DNA of 64,000 bases. Source: Paenibacillus sp. R14(2021) (lineage in GTDB: Bacteria > Bacillota > Bacilli > Paenibacillales > Paenibacillaceae). Made by a program: the position numbers and the translations under genes. The stretch spans positions 1 to 64,000 of the forward strand of contig NZ_CP080269.1 in the NCBI RefSeq assembly GCF_019431355.1. Direction: 5' to 3'. This document shows, in pieces, positions 26,736-36,684 of this stretch (position 1 is the first letter of the stretch; every line of letters starts with the position of its first letter). Under the pieces are notes generated by a model that did not search any database, was not told the origin of the DNA, and saw only the letters and a program-made list of their open reading frames with translations.

Positions 26736-27662
26736 ATGAGTTCGACAACAACAGGGTCCAAAGGATCCAAAGAAAAATATCATTCGGGCTTCGTGGCGAT
26801 CGTCGGAAGACCAAACGTCGGCAAATCGACGCTTATGAACGAGGTCATCGGTCAGAAAATCGCGATCATGTCAGACAAGCCGCAAACGACGCGCAACAAA
26901 ATTCATGGCGTCTATACCAAAGACAATTCGCAAATTGTATTTCTGGACACGCCGGGCATTCATAAGCCAACGTCAAAGCTGGGTGATTTCATGGTGAAGT
27001 CTGCAGTCGGCACGCTCGGTGAAGTCGACGCGGCTTTGTTTCTGATCGATGCTTCGGAAGGTCTTGGCGGGGGCGACCGTTTCATTATTGAAGCGCTCAA
27101 GAAAGTGAAGACGCCAGTATTCCTTGTCATGAACAAGATCGACAAAATCGAGCCGGAAGCGCTTTTGCCGCTCATCGTGCAATATAAAGACTTGTACGAT
27201 TTTGCCGAAATCGTTCCAATCTCTGCATTGCAGGGCAACAATGTCGAAACGCTGCTCCGCGTGCTCAGTACGTACCTGCCGGAAGGGCCCCAGTATTATC
27301 CAGCCGATCAAGTGACCGACCATCCGGAGCAGTTCGTGTGTGCGGAGCTCGTTCGCGAGAAAATCTTGCATCTGACCCGTGAAGAGGTGCCGCATTCCAT
27401 CGCGGTGGCAATTGAGGATATGAAGGTGCAGGAGAACGGCGTTGTCTATATCGGCGCGGTCATTTATGTCGAACGGGACTCCCAAAAGGGAATCGTCATC
27501 GGCAAGCAAGGCGCACTGCTGAAGCAGGTCGGACGGGAAGCTCGGCGGGATATTGAAACACTGCTGGGCTCCCGTGTCTTCCTTGAGCTGTGGGTAAAGG
27601 TGAAGAAGGATTGGCGCAACCAGGAACGGGTCCTGAAGGACCTTGGTTTCCGCAACGATTAA
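26736..27662 (+). CDS. era: GTPase Era
   Basis: This 308-residue GTPase binds the 3' end of 16S rRNA and helps assemble the 30S subunit. G1 (GRPNVGKST), G3 (DTPGIHKP) and G4 (NKID) are intact. A C-terminal KH domain with [11 protein letters not shown] binds RNA. Its placement beside ybeY and dgkA follows Bacillus. The 5' distance from the ribosome binding site (GGAAGGGG) is long, about 15 bases. Confidence 0.97.
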   Translation: MSSTTTGSKGSKEKYHSGFVAIVGRPNVGKSTLMNEVIGQKIAIMSDKPQTTRNKIHGVYTKDNSQIVFLDTPGIHKPTSKLGDFMVKSAVGTLGEVDAALFLIDASEGLGGGDRFIIEALKKVKTPVFLVMNKIDKIEPEALLPLIVQYKDLYDFAEIVPISALQGNNVETLLRVLSTYLPEGPQYYPADQVTDHPEQFVCAELVREKILHLTREEVPHSIAVAIEDMKVQENGVVYIGAVIYVERDSQKGIVIGKQGALLKQVGREARRDIETLLGSRVFLELWVKVKKDWRNQERVLKDLGFRND

Positions 27663-27798
27663 CGCTGCATGGGATGAGCGGCATCCGCAAATTCCTTTCT
27701 CAAGCAGAATGTCCGTAATTTGTATGGCATAGGTAATCCCCCTTCATCGCATCCTAATCCGTGAGCAACATTTCTGAGTGCGGAAAGGATGAATACGA

Positions 27799-27948
27799 AT
27801 GCGAAATTTTTCGTGGAAGTATTTTACGCTGACCGGGGATGTAGAGGCTTTCTTGCTGTACAGGGAAATGGACGAGCAGGCCAAAGCAGAAGCTGCTGAT
27901 TCGGATGAAGAGGGTGAACTTGCGGCCGAAGGTGACAGTTCTTTCTAA
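27799..27948 (+). CDS. YqzL-like small protein
   Basis: This 49-residue protein lies between era and recO, where Bacillus has YqzL. It opens with NFSWKYFTLTGDVEAFLLYRE, shown here as the typical NFSWKYF and LLYRE motifs, then an acidic tail (DSDEEGE). GGAAAGGAT is upstream of ATG. Function is unknown. It is easily missed by automated calling. The gap from era is 136 bases with no clear promoter or terminator. Confidence 0.85.
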   Translation: MRNFSWKYFTLTGDVEAFLLYREMDEQAKAEAADSDEEGELAAEGDSSF

Positions 27949-27984
27949 AGAATGGATTGTTCACGCAGTTTGGGGGAGAGGCGC

Positions 27985-28731
27985 ATGCAGTACCGGGTAG
28001 AAGGCATCGTGATCCGAAGCATGGATTACGGAGAAGGCAACAAAATCATTACGCTTCTAACCAATACGCACGGCAAGATCGCAGTCATTGTGCGCGGAGC
28101 GAAGAAAGTGCGGAGTCGTCACGGTTCGCTGTCCCAGCTGTTTACCTACGGCGAATATCTTTTTTTCCGAAATAGCGGGCTAGGGACGCTGACGCATGGT
28201 GAGATTATCGAATCTCACCATGTTTTGCGTGAGCAGCTGGAGCTCACGGCCTATTCTTCTTACGCGGCGGAACTGGTAGACCGAGCGCTTCAAGAAGAGG
28301 ATGCTGGTAGCTATATGTTCGAGCAGCTGAAAGCGTGTTTGGCTTCGTTTGCCGAAGGCAAAGATGTTATGATCACAATGCAGCTGTTTGAAATGAAGAT
28401 TCTCGAAGCGGCCGGCTATGGCCCTGATTTTAACGCCTGTGTTTCTTGCGGCAATACCGTACCTCCGATGGCGCTTAGCGCTAGAGGAGGAGGTATTCTA
28501 TGCAGCCGGTGCAGATACAAGGATCAGGAAGCGCTGGAGCTTAGCGATAGCGCGCTTAAGCTGCTTCGCTTATACCGGGGGTTGGATTTGCGGCGATTGG
28601 GTAATGTTCAGGTCAAGGATGATACGAAAAAGCAGCTGAAGCAGGCCATGCGTCTGCTGATGGATATGCATATTGGATTACCGCTTAAGTCGCGTTCGTT
28701 TTTGGATCAGCTGGATCGGTATTCGATTTAA
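27985..28731 (+). CDS. recO: DNA repair protein RecO
   Basis: This is a 248-residue RecO, which loads RecA onto SSB-coated single strands with RecR. It has an N-terminal OB fold beginning YRVEGIVI and a helical C-terminal domain with a four-cysteine zinc site (CVSCG and CSRC). ATG 27985 is chosen because MQYRVEGIV is the family start and GGGGAGAGG precedes it. An in-frame ATG at 27952 adds 11 unrelated residues and lacks a good binding site. Confidence 0.94.
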   Translation: MQYRVEGIVIRSMDYGEGNKIITLLTNTHGKIAVIVRGAKKVRSRHGSLSQLFTYGEYLFFRNSGLGTLTHGEIIESHHVLREQLELTAYSSYAAELVDRALQEEDAGSYMFEQLKACLASFAEGKDVMITMQLFEMKILEAAGYGPDFNACVSCGNTVPPMALSARGGGILCSRCRYKDQEALELSDSALKLLRLYRGLDLRRLGNVQVKDDTKKQLKQAMRLLMDMHIGLPLKSRSFLDQLDRYSI

Positions 28732-28760
28732 ACCACCAACCGATGGTCTGGAATCACCGT

Positions 28761-28789
28761 TTGACACGAGGCATAAGAATTGCTAAGAT
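28761..28789 (+). promoter_or_regulatory. SigA promoter of the glyQS T-box operon
   Basis: TTGACA (28761-28766) and TAAGAT (28784-28789) are 17 bases apart, close behind recO. They begin the T-box leader. Confidence 0.8.
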
Positions 28790-28797
28790 AAGTTATT

Positions 28798-29047
28798 ATG
28801 AAATTGAAGCGATGATGGAGAAAGTAGTCGGATCGTCGTCTGATGAAGCGAGCCGGGGATAGTGAAAGCCCGGACAGACCCGCTCGATGAAAGGCACTCC
28901 GGAGTTTAGGCAAGCTGCAAAAGCGGGTTTTCGGCGCAGTCTCCGCAGGGATGGCATGAATCCGGAAACCAAGTAGGGTGGAACCGCGGGAGCTCAATAG
29001 CTTTCGTCCCTATGTCTGTAACCAGACGTAGGGGCGGGGGCTTTTTT
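28798..29047 (+). promoter_or_regulatory. Glycyl T-box riboswitch
   Basis: This leader senses uncharged tRNA-Gly. The T-box sequence AGGGTGGAACCGCGGG is at 28975-28990. Stem I begins near 28801 with an AGTA element. A likely GGC (glycine) specifier is at 28893-28895 in GAAAGGCA. The terminator stem (AGCTTTCGTCCC.../GGGGGCT) runs 28999-29047 with a long T-tract. The assignment agrees with the downstream gene. When tRNA-Gly is uncharged, the antiterminator forms and glyQS is transcribed. Confidence 0.92.
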
Positions 29048-29129
29048 TGTGCCCATATCGATACGTCTGCGCGTGCATTTGCTTACGATTGTTCCGGGGG
29101 TTAATTCAATTGAAGGAGAGAAGCAGAAC

Positions 29130-30017
29130 ATGAATTTTCAAAACATGATTTTGACGCTGCAGCAGTTCTGGGCGGAGCAAAATTGTATTCTGGTGCAGCC
29201 GTATGATACGGAGAAAGGTGCAGGTACGATGAATCCGATGACGTTCCTACGTTCGATTGGTCCAGAGCCATGGAACGTAGCTTACGTCGAACCGTCCAGG
29301 CGTCCGGCGGACGGACGTTATGGAGAGAACCCGAACCGTTTATACCAGCATCACCAGTTCCAAGTCATCTTGAAGCCGTCGCCGGATAATATTCAAGAGT
29401 TGTACCTGGAAAGCTTGAAGCGTCTTGGAATCGATCCGCTTCATCACGATATTCGCTTCGTTGAAGATAACTGGGAGTCGCCGACGCTTGGCGCGTGGGG
29501 GCTTGGTTGGGAAGTTTGGCTGAACGGCATGGAAATCACGCAGTTCACCTATTTCCAGCAGGTCGGAGGCATCGACGCGAATCCGGTTGCGGTGGAGATT
29601 ACGTATGGTATGGAGCGTCTTGCTTCTTACATTCAAGAGAAAGAAAACGTGTTCGATCTGGAGTGGGTGAACGGCGTCAGCTATGGCGATGTGTTCCTGC
29701 AGCCTGAGTTCGAGCATTCCAAATATACGTTTGAAACGTCAGATACGGCAATGCTGTTCTCCCTCTTCTCCATGTATGAGGAAGAAGCGAAGAAAACGAT
29801 GGACCATAAGCTTGTATTCCCGGCATATGATTACGTGCTGAAATGTTCACATACGTTCAACCTGCTGGATGCGCGCGGCGCAATCAGCGTCACGGAGCGT
29901 ACAGGTTACATTATGCGCGTTCGAAACTTGGCGCGGGCATGCGCGGCTACATATTTGGAGGAGCGCGAACGCCTGGGCTTCCCGCTGCTGAAGAAAGGAG
30001 TGATCGACAATGGCTAA
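29130..30017 (+). CDS. glyQ: Glycine-tRNA ligase alpha subunit
   Basis: This 295-residue alpha subunit of the bacterial alpha2beta2 GlyRS carries the class II catalytic core. It begins with [13 protein letters not shown] and has [14 protein letters not shown] (motif 2 region). ATG 29130 follows GAAGGAGAG; the frame extends upstream to 29049, but that part belongs to the T-box leader. It overlaps glyS by eight bases. Confidence 0.97.
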   Translation: MNFQNMILTLQQFWAEQNCILVQPYDTEKGAGTMNPMTFLRSIGPEPWNVAYVEPSRRPADGRYGENPNRLYQHHQFQVILKPSPDNIQELYLESLKRLGIDPLHHDIRFVEDNWESPTLGAWGLGWEVWLNGMEITQFTYFQQVGGIDANPVAVEITYGMERLASYIQEKENVFDLEWVNGVSYGDVFLQPEFEHSKYTFETSDTAMLFSLFSMYEEEAKKTMDHKLVFPAYDYVLKCSHTFNLLDARGAISVTERTGYIMRVRNLARACAATYLEERERLGFPLLKKGVIDNG

Positions 30018-32091
30018 GGATCTTCTGCTTGAAATCGGACTTGAAGAGGTCCCGGCGCGATTCGTGCGCGGTGCGATGAATCAATTGAAAGAGAAGACGG
30101 CCAAATGGCTGGAAGCCAGCCGAATCGGCCACGGTGTAATCGAGGCTTACGCAACGCCTCGCCGCATTGCCGTTCTCGTTCGTGGTGTAGAAGAGAAGCA
30201 GGCGGACGTGAGCGAGGAAGTGAAAGGTCCTTCCCGCAAAATCGCGCTAAGCGAGCAAGGCGAGTGGAGTAAAGCGGCACTTGGCTTCGCAAGAAGCCAA
30301 GGCGTGGAGCCTTCCGAATTCTTCTTCAAAGAAGTCGCCGGCGTCGAGTATGTATTTGCTAACAAATCCAGCATCGGTACGGTGACAAGCGATGTGCTCC
30401 CAGACGGCCTGACCTCGCTCATTACATCAATGTCTTTTCCGAAAAACATGCGCTGGGGCAATTACGATCTGAAGTTCGTTCGCCCGATCCGTTGGTTAGT
30501 CGCGTTATTCGGGGATACGGTCATTCCGCTTGAAATTACGGCGGTTCAAAGCGGCAGAACGACGCGCGGTCATCGCTTCCTCGGCAGCGATACAGAGATA
30601 TCGGCGCCTTCTGAGTATGTATCCCGCCTCAAGGAGCAGCAGGTCATTGCGGATGCAGCCGAACGCGAAGCACTGATCGTCGAGCAGATCAACGGCCTTG
30701 CCGCCGAGAAGGGTTGGCATATCGCGATTAAAGAGGATTTGCTGGAGGAAGTCGTTTTCCTCGTTGAGTACCCGAATGTACTGTTCGGAACGTTTGATGA
30801 ATCATTCCTGAATATTCCGCAGGAAGTCTTGATTACCTCGATGCGCGAGCATCAGCGGTATTTCCCGGTGCTTGACGGCAGCGGCAAGCTTCTTCCTTAT
30901 TTCGTGACCGTTCGCAACGGCGATCGGACGTCCATCGAGAACGTGGCGAAAGGGAATGAGAAGGTACTGCGCGCGCGTCTGTCCGATGCGAAATTTTTCT
31001 ATGGCGAAGATCAGAAGCTTGCGATCCACGACGCGCTTGCAAAGCTTGAAACGATCGTTTACCATGAAGAGCTTGGCACGGTTGCGGAGAAAGTCCGCCG
31101 GATCGTGGACACGGCTGGCAAATTGACGTCGGCGCTTATGCTTGACACGCAAACCTCGGAAGACGCTGCGCGTACGGCTGCCATTTGCAAATTCGATCTC
31201 GTGACGCAAATGGTTTATGAATTCCCTGAGCTTCAGGGCATCATGGGCGAGGATTATGCGCGTAAAGCCGGCGAACGCGAAGCGGTTGCCAAAGCAATCA
31301 ATGAGCATTACCAGCCGCGTTTTGCGGGCGACCGCGCACCGGCTTCCGTCGCGGGCGCCGTTGTCAGCCTCGCGGACAAAATCGATACGATTGTCGGCTG
31401 CTTCTCCATCGGCATCATCCCGACGGGCTCGCAGGATCCGTACGCGCTTCGCCGCCAAGCGGCAGGTATCGTACAGATCGTGTTGTCGCATGGCTTGAAG
31501 CTGCCGCTTGATACGTTATTTAATCTCTCTATCGAAGTACATGCTGCGCGAGGTTTGAAACGTAATGCGGCTGATATTCGTAAAGACTTGTACGAATTTT
31601 TCGCGCTGCGCGTGAAGAACGTGCTGACCGAGCAAAGCATTCGTTATGATGTCGTCGATGCCGTTATGGCCGTTGGTTATAATGATCTGCGGCAAACGGT
31701 TGACCGTGCTGCAGCAGTAACGGGTGCGGCCGCCGGCGAACGCCGCGAAGAATTCAAGGGCGTGGTCGACGCACTTAACCGCGTGTGCAACCTTGCTTCG
31801 AAAGCTGCGTCTAATGATGTGAACGCAAGCCTGTTCGTGGAAGATGTCGAAGGCGCGCTGTACCAATCGTGGACTTCGGTGCGCGATGAAATTACTTCGC
31901 TTGTCGAGCAAGGCGCGGCAGCAGAAGCCATTTCCAAATTAGCAGGGCTGAAAACACCAATCAATGCGTACTTTGATCATGTCATGGTTATGGCGGAAGA
32001 CGAGGCCGTACGGGCTAACCGTTTGGCGACACTGGCTGCGATCGCAGGCAGCGTTACGCAAGTGGCGGATTTTTCGAAGCTGGTTTGGTAA
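30010..32091 (+). CDS. glyS: Glycine-tRNA ligase beta subunit
   Basis: This 693-residue beta subunit is needed for tRNA binding and recognition. N-terminal [14 protein letters not shown] and REHQRYFPV mark the family. An HD-like core and a C-terminal anticodon-binding domain follow. ATG 30010 overlaps the glyQ stop, which keeps the subunit ratio near one. In Bacillus, ccpN and yqfL follow. Here the ccpN gene is absent and the ppsR-like gene is next. Confidence 0.97.
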   Translation: MAKDLLLEIGLEEVPARFVRGAMNQLKEKTAKWLEASRIGHGVIEAYATPRRIAVLVRGVEEKQADVSEEVKGPSRKIALSEQGEWSKAALGFARSQGVEPSEFFFKEVAGVEYVFANKSSIGTVTSDVLPDGLTSLITSMSFPKNMRWGNYDLKFVRPIRWLVALFGDTVIPLEITAVQSGRTTRGHRFLGSDTEISAPSEYVSRLKEQQVIADAAEREALIVEQINGLAAEKGWHIAIKEDLLEEVVFLVEYPNVLFGTFDESFLNIPQEVLITSMREHQRYFPVLDGSGKLLPYFVTVRNGDRTSIENVAKGNEKVLRARLSDAKFFYGEDQKLAIHDALAKLETIVYHEELGTVAEKVRRIVDTAGKLTSALMLDTQTSEDAARTAAICKFDLVTQMVYEFPELQGIMGEDYARKAGEREAVAKAINEHYQPRFAGDRAPASVAGAVVSLADKIDTIVGCFSIGIIPTGSQDPYALRRQAAGIVQIVLSHGLKLPLDTLFNLSIEVHAARGLKRNAADIRKDLYEFFALRVKNVLTEQSIRYDVVDAVMAVGYNDLRQTVDRAAAVTGAAAGERREEFKGVVDALNRVCNLASKAASNDVNASLFVEDVEGALYQSWTSVRDEITSLVEQGAAAEAISKLAGLKTPINAYFDHVMVMAEDEAVRANRLATLAAIAGSVTQVADFSKLVW

Positions 32092-32127
32092 TCATTTTCG
32101 GGTAGGAAAAAATGAGGTTTATCGCGC

Positions 32128-32161
32128 AAGCTTACGAAGTAAGTTTTGCTTCGCAAAACTT
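32128..32161 (+). other. Paired hairpins just before the ppsR ribosome binding site
   Basis: CTTAC-GAA-GTAAG (32131-32143) and a perfect 9-bp stem AAGTTTTGC/GCAAAACTT (32141-32161) share three bases, so they are mutually exclusive. The second ends two bases before AGGAGGG. No typical terminator T-tract follows. It may influence translation, or be a dispersed repeat. Confidence 0.55.
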
Positions 32162-32177
32162 TTAGGAGGGAATAGCA

Positions 32178-32996
32178 ATGGCAGCCGATACACAGCCTGA
32201 AGTGATTATTTACGTCGTTTCTGATTCTGCCGGCGATACTGGAGAGCTTGTCGTTCGGGCTGCCGTCGCCCAATTTCATCCAATCCATGCTGAAATTCGC
32301 CGTGCGCCTTTTATTAACGACGAAGCTTCGCTTGAGAAATATGTGCTGCAGGCGATGGAGGATGATGCGATCTTGCTGTATACGCTCGTTCTTCCCTCCC
32401 TGCGGGAACGCATGCTGGCACTGGCGTCGGAGTATGATTTGACGGCCATTGACCTGCTTGGTTCGCTTATAACAAGCCTGGAAGAGAAGACGGAACGCAA
32501 AGCGAGGCAGGAGCCTGGTTTGAACCATGTGCTTGACGAAAACTATTTCCGCAAGGTTGATGCCGTTGAATTCGCCGTGAAGTACGATGATATGCGCGAC
32601 ACGACAGGCATTCTACAAGCGGATATCGTTCTTGTCGGCGTCTCGCGAACGTCCAAGACGCCATTGTCCATGTATCTGGCCCATCGGCAGTTCAAAGTCG
32701 CTAACGTTCCGCTTATTCCAGAGGTAGGTCCTCCGCCGGAGCTGTTCCAGATTCCGAAAGAGAAGGTCGTCGGACTTACCATCGACGTTCGTTATTTGAA
32801 CGGCATCCGCAAGGAAAGGCTGAAAGCACTCGGACTTCCCGACAGCGCGTCGTATGCCAAGACAGAGCGGATTGAGTTTGAATTGCAATACGCGGCATCG
32901 ATCATGGAACGAATCGGCTGTCTTGTTATCGATGTTTCGCATAAAGCGGTGGAAGAAACGGCAAGCCTCATCATGGAGCATATTGAATCCGTATGA
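32178..32996 (+). CDS. Pyruvate, phosphate dikinase regulatory protein (YqfL family)
   Basis: This 272-residue DUF299-family ADP-dependent kinase/phosphorylase switches pyruvate, phosphate dikinase off and on. The P-loop GVSRTSKT is at residues 154-161. The N-terminus PEVIIYVVSDSAGDTGE is typical. It corresponds to Bacillus YqfL, which works with the CcpN repressor of gluconeogenesis. A ccpN gene is not present upstream here. AGGAGGG precedes the ATG. Confidence 0.92.
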   Translation: MAADTQPEVIIYVVSDSAGDTGELVVRAAVAQFHPIHAEIRRAPFINDEASLEKYVLQAMEDDAILLYTLVLPSLRERMLALASEYDLTAIDLLGSLITSLEEKTERKARQEPGLNHVLDENYFRKVDAVEFAVKYDDMRDTTGILQADIVLVGVSRTSKTPLSMYLAHRQFKVANVPLIPEVGPPPELFQIPKEKVVGLTIDVRYLNGIRKERLKALGLPDSASYAKTERIEFELQYAASIMERIGCLVIDVSHKAVEETASLIMEHIESV

Positions 32997-33075
32997 CAGG
33001 GGTTCAAGCAGGATTTTTTAGATATTTGCCGTATATAATAGTACGGTAGTTACAAGAAGATGCGGTGATGCAAAC

Positions 33076-33543
33076 ATGAACGCAGGATCAACGATTGTGG
33101 TTGACGCAGATGCTTGTCCCGTGAAACGGGAAATTGTCGAAGCGGCTCGAAAGTTCGACGTGCCGGTTCTTATGGTCGCCTCGCATGATCACCGTCTGCA
33201 GGCGGAGAGCGGTGTTTCGATTATGCAGGTTGACCGGAGCGATCAGTCGGTGGATCTGTATATTGTCAATCATATCAAGCGCGGCGATATTGTCGTGACG
33301 CAGGATTTTGGGTTGGCCACGATCGTGCTTGCCAAAGGAGCGATCGCGCTTTCGCCAAGAGGCCAGCAGTATGATGACCTTAATATCGATTACTTGATGG
33401 AACGCCGGCATGAACTGGCTAAGCAGCGCAGGAGCGGCGGCAGAACGAAAGGGCCCAAAGCCATGACAGGCGAGGACCGCATAAGGTTTCAGCATAATCT
33501 GACAAAAGTTTTGTTATCTCGGCAGGAGAATGCGGAACCGTAG
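33076..33543 (+). CDS. yqxD: UPF0178/DUF188 protein, YaiI/YqxD
   Basis: This 155-residue protein of the YaiI/YqxD family has a PIN-like NYN fold. It begins with TIVVDADACPVKREI and has DRSDQSVDLYI near residue 55. The function is not established; family members are predicted nucleases. It stands in front of dnaG-sigA as in Bacillus. TATAAT at 33034-33039 lies upstream, but no convincing -35 was found. Confidence 0.92.
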   Translation: MNAGSTIVVDADACPVKREIVEAARKFDVPVLMVASHDHRLQAESGVSIMQVDRSDQSVDLYIVNHIKRGDIVVTQDFGLATIVLAKGAIALSPRGQQYDDLNIDYLMERRHELAKQRRSGGRTKGPKAMTGEDRIRFQHNLTKVLLSRQENAEP

Positions 33544-33584
33544 CGAATAGTATTACTTGTCATTCAGGATGAAGGTGAAATAGT

Positions 33585-35429
33585 ATGGCTTACGGGAAAA
33601 TACCGGATTCCGTCATTGAAGCGGTGCTGAAGCATCACGACATTGTTGAAACGGTAGGAAAGTACGTTCACCTCTCGAAGCACGGGAAATACATGAAGGG
33701 GCTTTGCCCATTTCATTCAGAGAAGACGCCGTCTTTCACGGTTACGCCGGAGAAGGGCATCTTCTATTGTTACGGGTGCGGCAAAGGCGGCAATGCGATC
33801 AAGTTTATCGAGGAGATTGAAGAATATTCGTTTCCTGAGGCTGTGCGGCTTTTAGCCGAAGAAGCAGGTATTCCATATACCTGGTCGGGTGCTCAAGAGG
33901 GTGCCAGCGTCGAAGGGAATGCGGAACGAGATAAGCTTATTCAAGCGCATGAGCTTGCTGCCAAGTTGTATCATTACTTGCTCATGAATACGACATACGG
34001 CCAGCCAGCCTTACAGTACTTGCGATCCCGCGGCGTTACGGACAAGCAGATTGATCAGTTTGTTATCGGTTATGCGCCTCCGGAATGGGACACGCTTGCT
34101 CGCTTTCTGGAGAAGAGGGAGTTCAGCTCCGCGTTAATGGAGAAGGGCGGTCTTTTGATCGGGAAGCAGGATAAGAGCGGTTATATTGATCGGTTTCGGG
34201 ACAGAGTGATGTTCCCAATCTGGAATCGTGACGGCAAAGTGATCGCGCTGGCCGGCAGGATGCTTGGCGAGGGACAGCCCAAATATTTGAACTCTCCGGA
34301 GACGATGCTGTTCAACAAAAGCCGTAATTTATATAACTTTCATCAAGCCAGACCGGCAATGCGCAAGAGCAGGCGCGTTGTTTTGTTTGAAGGTTATATG
34401 GACGTTATAAAAGCGTGGAGCGCCGGCGTCAGCAACGGAGTTGCCTCGATGGGCACGGCGTTGACCGACGATCATGCCTCGTTCCTGCAGCGTAATGTGG
34501 AAGAGGCGGTTATTTGCTACGACGGTGATAATGCCGGACAAGCCGCGGCGCTGAAGACGATTCCCATCCTTGAAAAAGCGGGGCTGCGCGTTCAAGTGGC
34601 CATACTGCCGAAAGGGATGGATCCGGATGAATACATCGAAGAGCACGGCGCCCAGGCGTTCATGCGCGAAACGATCGAGCATCCGGTGTCTGCCACAAAA
34701 TTTAAATTACTATATGCTAAGAAAAACCATATACTCCTAGAAGAAGAAGGACAGAAGAATTACTTGCTCGAAGCCGTACGCATCATAGCCGTGCTGGATT
34801 CTCCTACAGAGCGGGAATTTTATTTAAAAGAGCTGTCCCGTGAGTTCGATATGTCCCTGGATTCATTGAAGCAGGACTGCTTTGCGCAGCGCCAGCAGCT
34901 TCAAAAAATGAAGCCGCAAAGGGATAATAACGACAATTCGTGGAATAATGGTAGGAATGAAAACCGTGAAAACCGTCGTACGTCCTCTGCACCGCCGATA
35001 CTGCCTGCTTATCAGGTAGCTGAGCGCAAGCTGCTTGCGCAAATGCTGCTGGATGCGGACGTAGCGAATACGGTGCACCAGAAGCTCGGAGAGGCTTTTA
35101 ATGTAGAGGATCACGCAGCGCTTGCTGCTTACCTATATGCTTATTACGCGCAAGGCCATGATCCGGATATAAGCCGGTTTATTGCATCACTCCAGGATGA
35201 CCGTCTTGAACGAACAGCCGCTTCCATCATGATGATGGACGATGAAATTCCTTTTAACGAACACCTGCTCACAGAGTATGTGAATGAAATTGTGAAGGTG
35301 CCCAAGCTTCGAGAAATCGAGGAGAAGAAGGAAACGATGGTACGAGCGGAGCGTTCCGGCGACATGCTGAAAGCGGCACAAATTGCAAGTGAGATTATAG
35401 CCCTAGAGAGACAGCTTAAAGGTCGGTAG
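33585..35429 (+). CDS. dnaG: DNA primase
   Basis: This 614-residue primase makes RNA primers for replication. The N-terminal zinc-binding domain has CPFHSEKTPSF and CYGCGKGG. The toprim core has LFEGYMDVI and DGDNAG. The C-terminal part is a helicase-binding domain. It forms the replication-transcription block yqxD-dnaG-sigA. ATG follows GGTGAAATAGT; the start is well supported by the conserved N-terminus (IPDSVIEAVLKHHDI). Confidence 0.97.
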   Translation: MAYGKIPDSVIEAVLKHHDIVETVGKYVHLSKHGKYMKGLCPFHSEKTPSFTVTPEKGIFYCYGCGKGGNAIKFIEEIEEYSFPEAVRLLAEEAGIPYTWSGAQEGASVEGNAERDKLIQAHELAAKLYHYLLMNTTYGQPALQYLRSRGVTDKQIDQFVIGYAPPEWDTLARFLEKREFSSALMEKGGLLIGKQDKSGYIDRFRDRVMFPIWNRDGKVIALAGRMLGEGQPKYLNSPETMLFNKSRNLYNFHQARPAMRKSRRVVLFEGYMDVIKAWSAGVSNGVASMGTALTDDHASFLQRNVEEAVICYDGDNAGQAAALKTIPILEKAGLRVQVAILPKGMDPDEYIEEHGAQAFMRETIEHPVSATKFKLLYAKKNHILLEEEGQKNYLLEAVRIIAVLDSPTEREFYLKELSREFDMSLDSLKQDCFAQRQQLQKMKPQRDNNDNSWNNGRNENRENRRTSSAPPILPAYQVAERKLLAQMLLDADVANTVHQKLGEAFNVEDHAALAAYLYAYYAQGHDPDISRFIASLQDDRLERTAASIMMMDDEIPFNEHLLTEYVNEIVKVPKLREIEEKKETMVRAERSGDMLKAAQIASEIIALERQLKGR

Positions 35430-35462
35430 GATGATCGTTTCTAGGGAGGAGGGAGTCGGAAT

Positions 35463-36596
35463 ATGGCGAATGATCAACATACTGAATTGGATACAGAACA
35501 GAAGCTGGAGCTCGTTAAAGATCAACTGATTGAACATGGGAAGAAGAGATCCTCCTTAACGTACAAAGAGATCATGGAGAAGCTTTCACCTTTTGATCAG
35601 GATCCGGAACAAATCGATGAGTTTTTTGAGCAGCTTGACGATATCGGCATTGAAGTGGTTAATGAAAACGACGAAGATCTTCCGATTAGCAATAGGGATG
35701 ATCAGGAACGTGAACGTGAACATGACGACTTCAATTTCGATGATGATCTGGCGCTGCCGCCCGGCATAAAAATAAACGATCCCGTTCGGATGTACTTGAA
35801 GGAAATCGGACGTGTGCCTCTTCTGTCAGCGGACGATGAGGTTGAACTGGCGAAACGGATTGAGCTTGGGGATGAAGAAGCGAAGCGCAGACTGGCGGAA
35901 GCCAACTTGCGGCTCGTTGTGAGTATCGCGAAGCGCTATGTCGGCCGCGGCATGCTGTTCTTGGATTTAATCCAAGAAGGCAACATGGGTCTGATCAAAG
36001 CCGTTGAGAAGTTTGACCATACAAAGGGCTATAAGTTCAGTACGTATGCCACTTGGTGGATTAGACAAGCGATCACGCGCGCGATTGCGGACCAAGCCCG
36101 GACAATTCGGATTCCGGTTCATATGGTGGAAACCATTAATAAGCTGGTACGGGTATCCCGTCAGCTGCTTCAGGAGCTAGGCCGCGAGCCGAGTCCGGAA
36201 GAAATTGCAGCCGAGATGGATCTTAGCACGGAGAAAGTTCGGGAGATCATGAAGATTGCTCAAGAACCGGTATCGTTGGAAACGCCGATTGGGGAAGAAG
36301 ACGATTCGCACTTGGGTGATTTCATCGAGGATCAGGAGGCGCTCGCTCCGGCAGATGCTGCGGCGTACGAGCTCTTGAAGGAGCAGCTGGAGGACGTGCT
36401 GGATACACTCACCGAGCGTGAGGAGAACGTGCTTCGTCTTCGTTTCGGTCTTGATGACGGTCGTACCCGTACGCTCGAGGAAGTCGGCAAAGTATTCGGC
36501 GTAACGCGTGAGCGGATTCGTCAGATCGAAGCGAAAGCACTGCGCAAGCTGCGTCATCCTTCCCGCAGCAAACGATTGAAGGATTTTCTTGAATAA
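35463..36596 (+). CDS. sigA: Major RNA polymerase sigma factor SigA (RpoD)
   Basis: This is the 377-residue housekeeping sigma factor. An acidic region 1.1 and 1.2 leads into region 2 ([17 protein letters not shown] and [10 protein letters not shown]). Region 3 follows, then region 4 with the helix-turn-helix [20 protein letters not shown]. Length matches the Bacillus 371 residues. It follows dnaG by 33 bases and ends at a terminator, as in the classical macromolecular synthesis operon, except that rpsU is elsewhere in this window. Confidence 0.98.
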   Translation: MANDQHTELDTEQKLELVKDQLIEHGKKRSSLTYKEIMEKLSPFDQDPEQIDEFFEQLDDIGIEVVNENDEDLPISNRDDQEREREHDDFNFDDDLALPPGIKINDPVRMYLKEIGRVPLLSADDEVELAKRIELGDEEAKRRLAEANLRLVVSIAKRYVGRGMLFLDLIQEGNMGLIKAVEKFDHTKGYKFSTYATWWIRQAITRAIADQARTIRIPVHMVETINKLVRVSRQLLQELGREPSPEEIAAEMDLSTEKVREIMKIAQEPVSLETPIGEEDDSHLGDFIEDQEALAPADAAAYELLKEQLEDVLDTLTEREENVLRLRFGLDDGRTRTLEEVGKVFGVTRERIRQIEAKALRKLRHPSRSKRLKDFLE

Positions 36597-36603
36597 AGCC
36601 CAG

Positions 36604-36636
36604 GACCTTTCTGCTACATGCAGCAAGGTCTTTTTT
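36604..36636 (+). terminator. Rho-independent terminator of dnaG-sigA
   Basis: GACCTT(TC)TGC pairs with GCA(GC)AAGGTC around TACAT and is followed by six T. Confidence 0.85.
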
Positions 36637-36684
36637 CAAGGGTCGTCGTTTATCATTTGACTGGAGAGAGGGACAACAGGTCAC

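Noticed and set aside
33034-33039. Promoter for yqxD at TATAAT
   Set aside because: No acceptable -35 at 16-18 bases upstream, so it was not listed as a feature.
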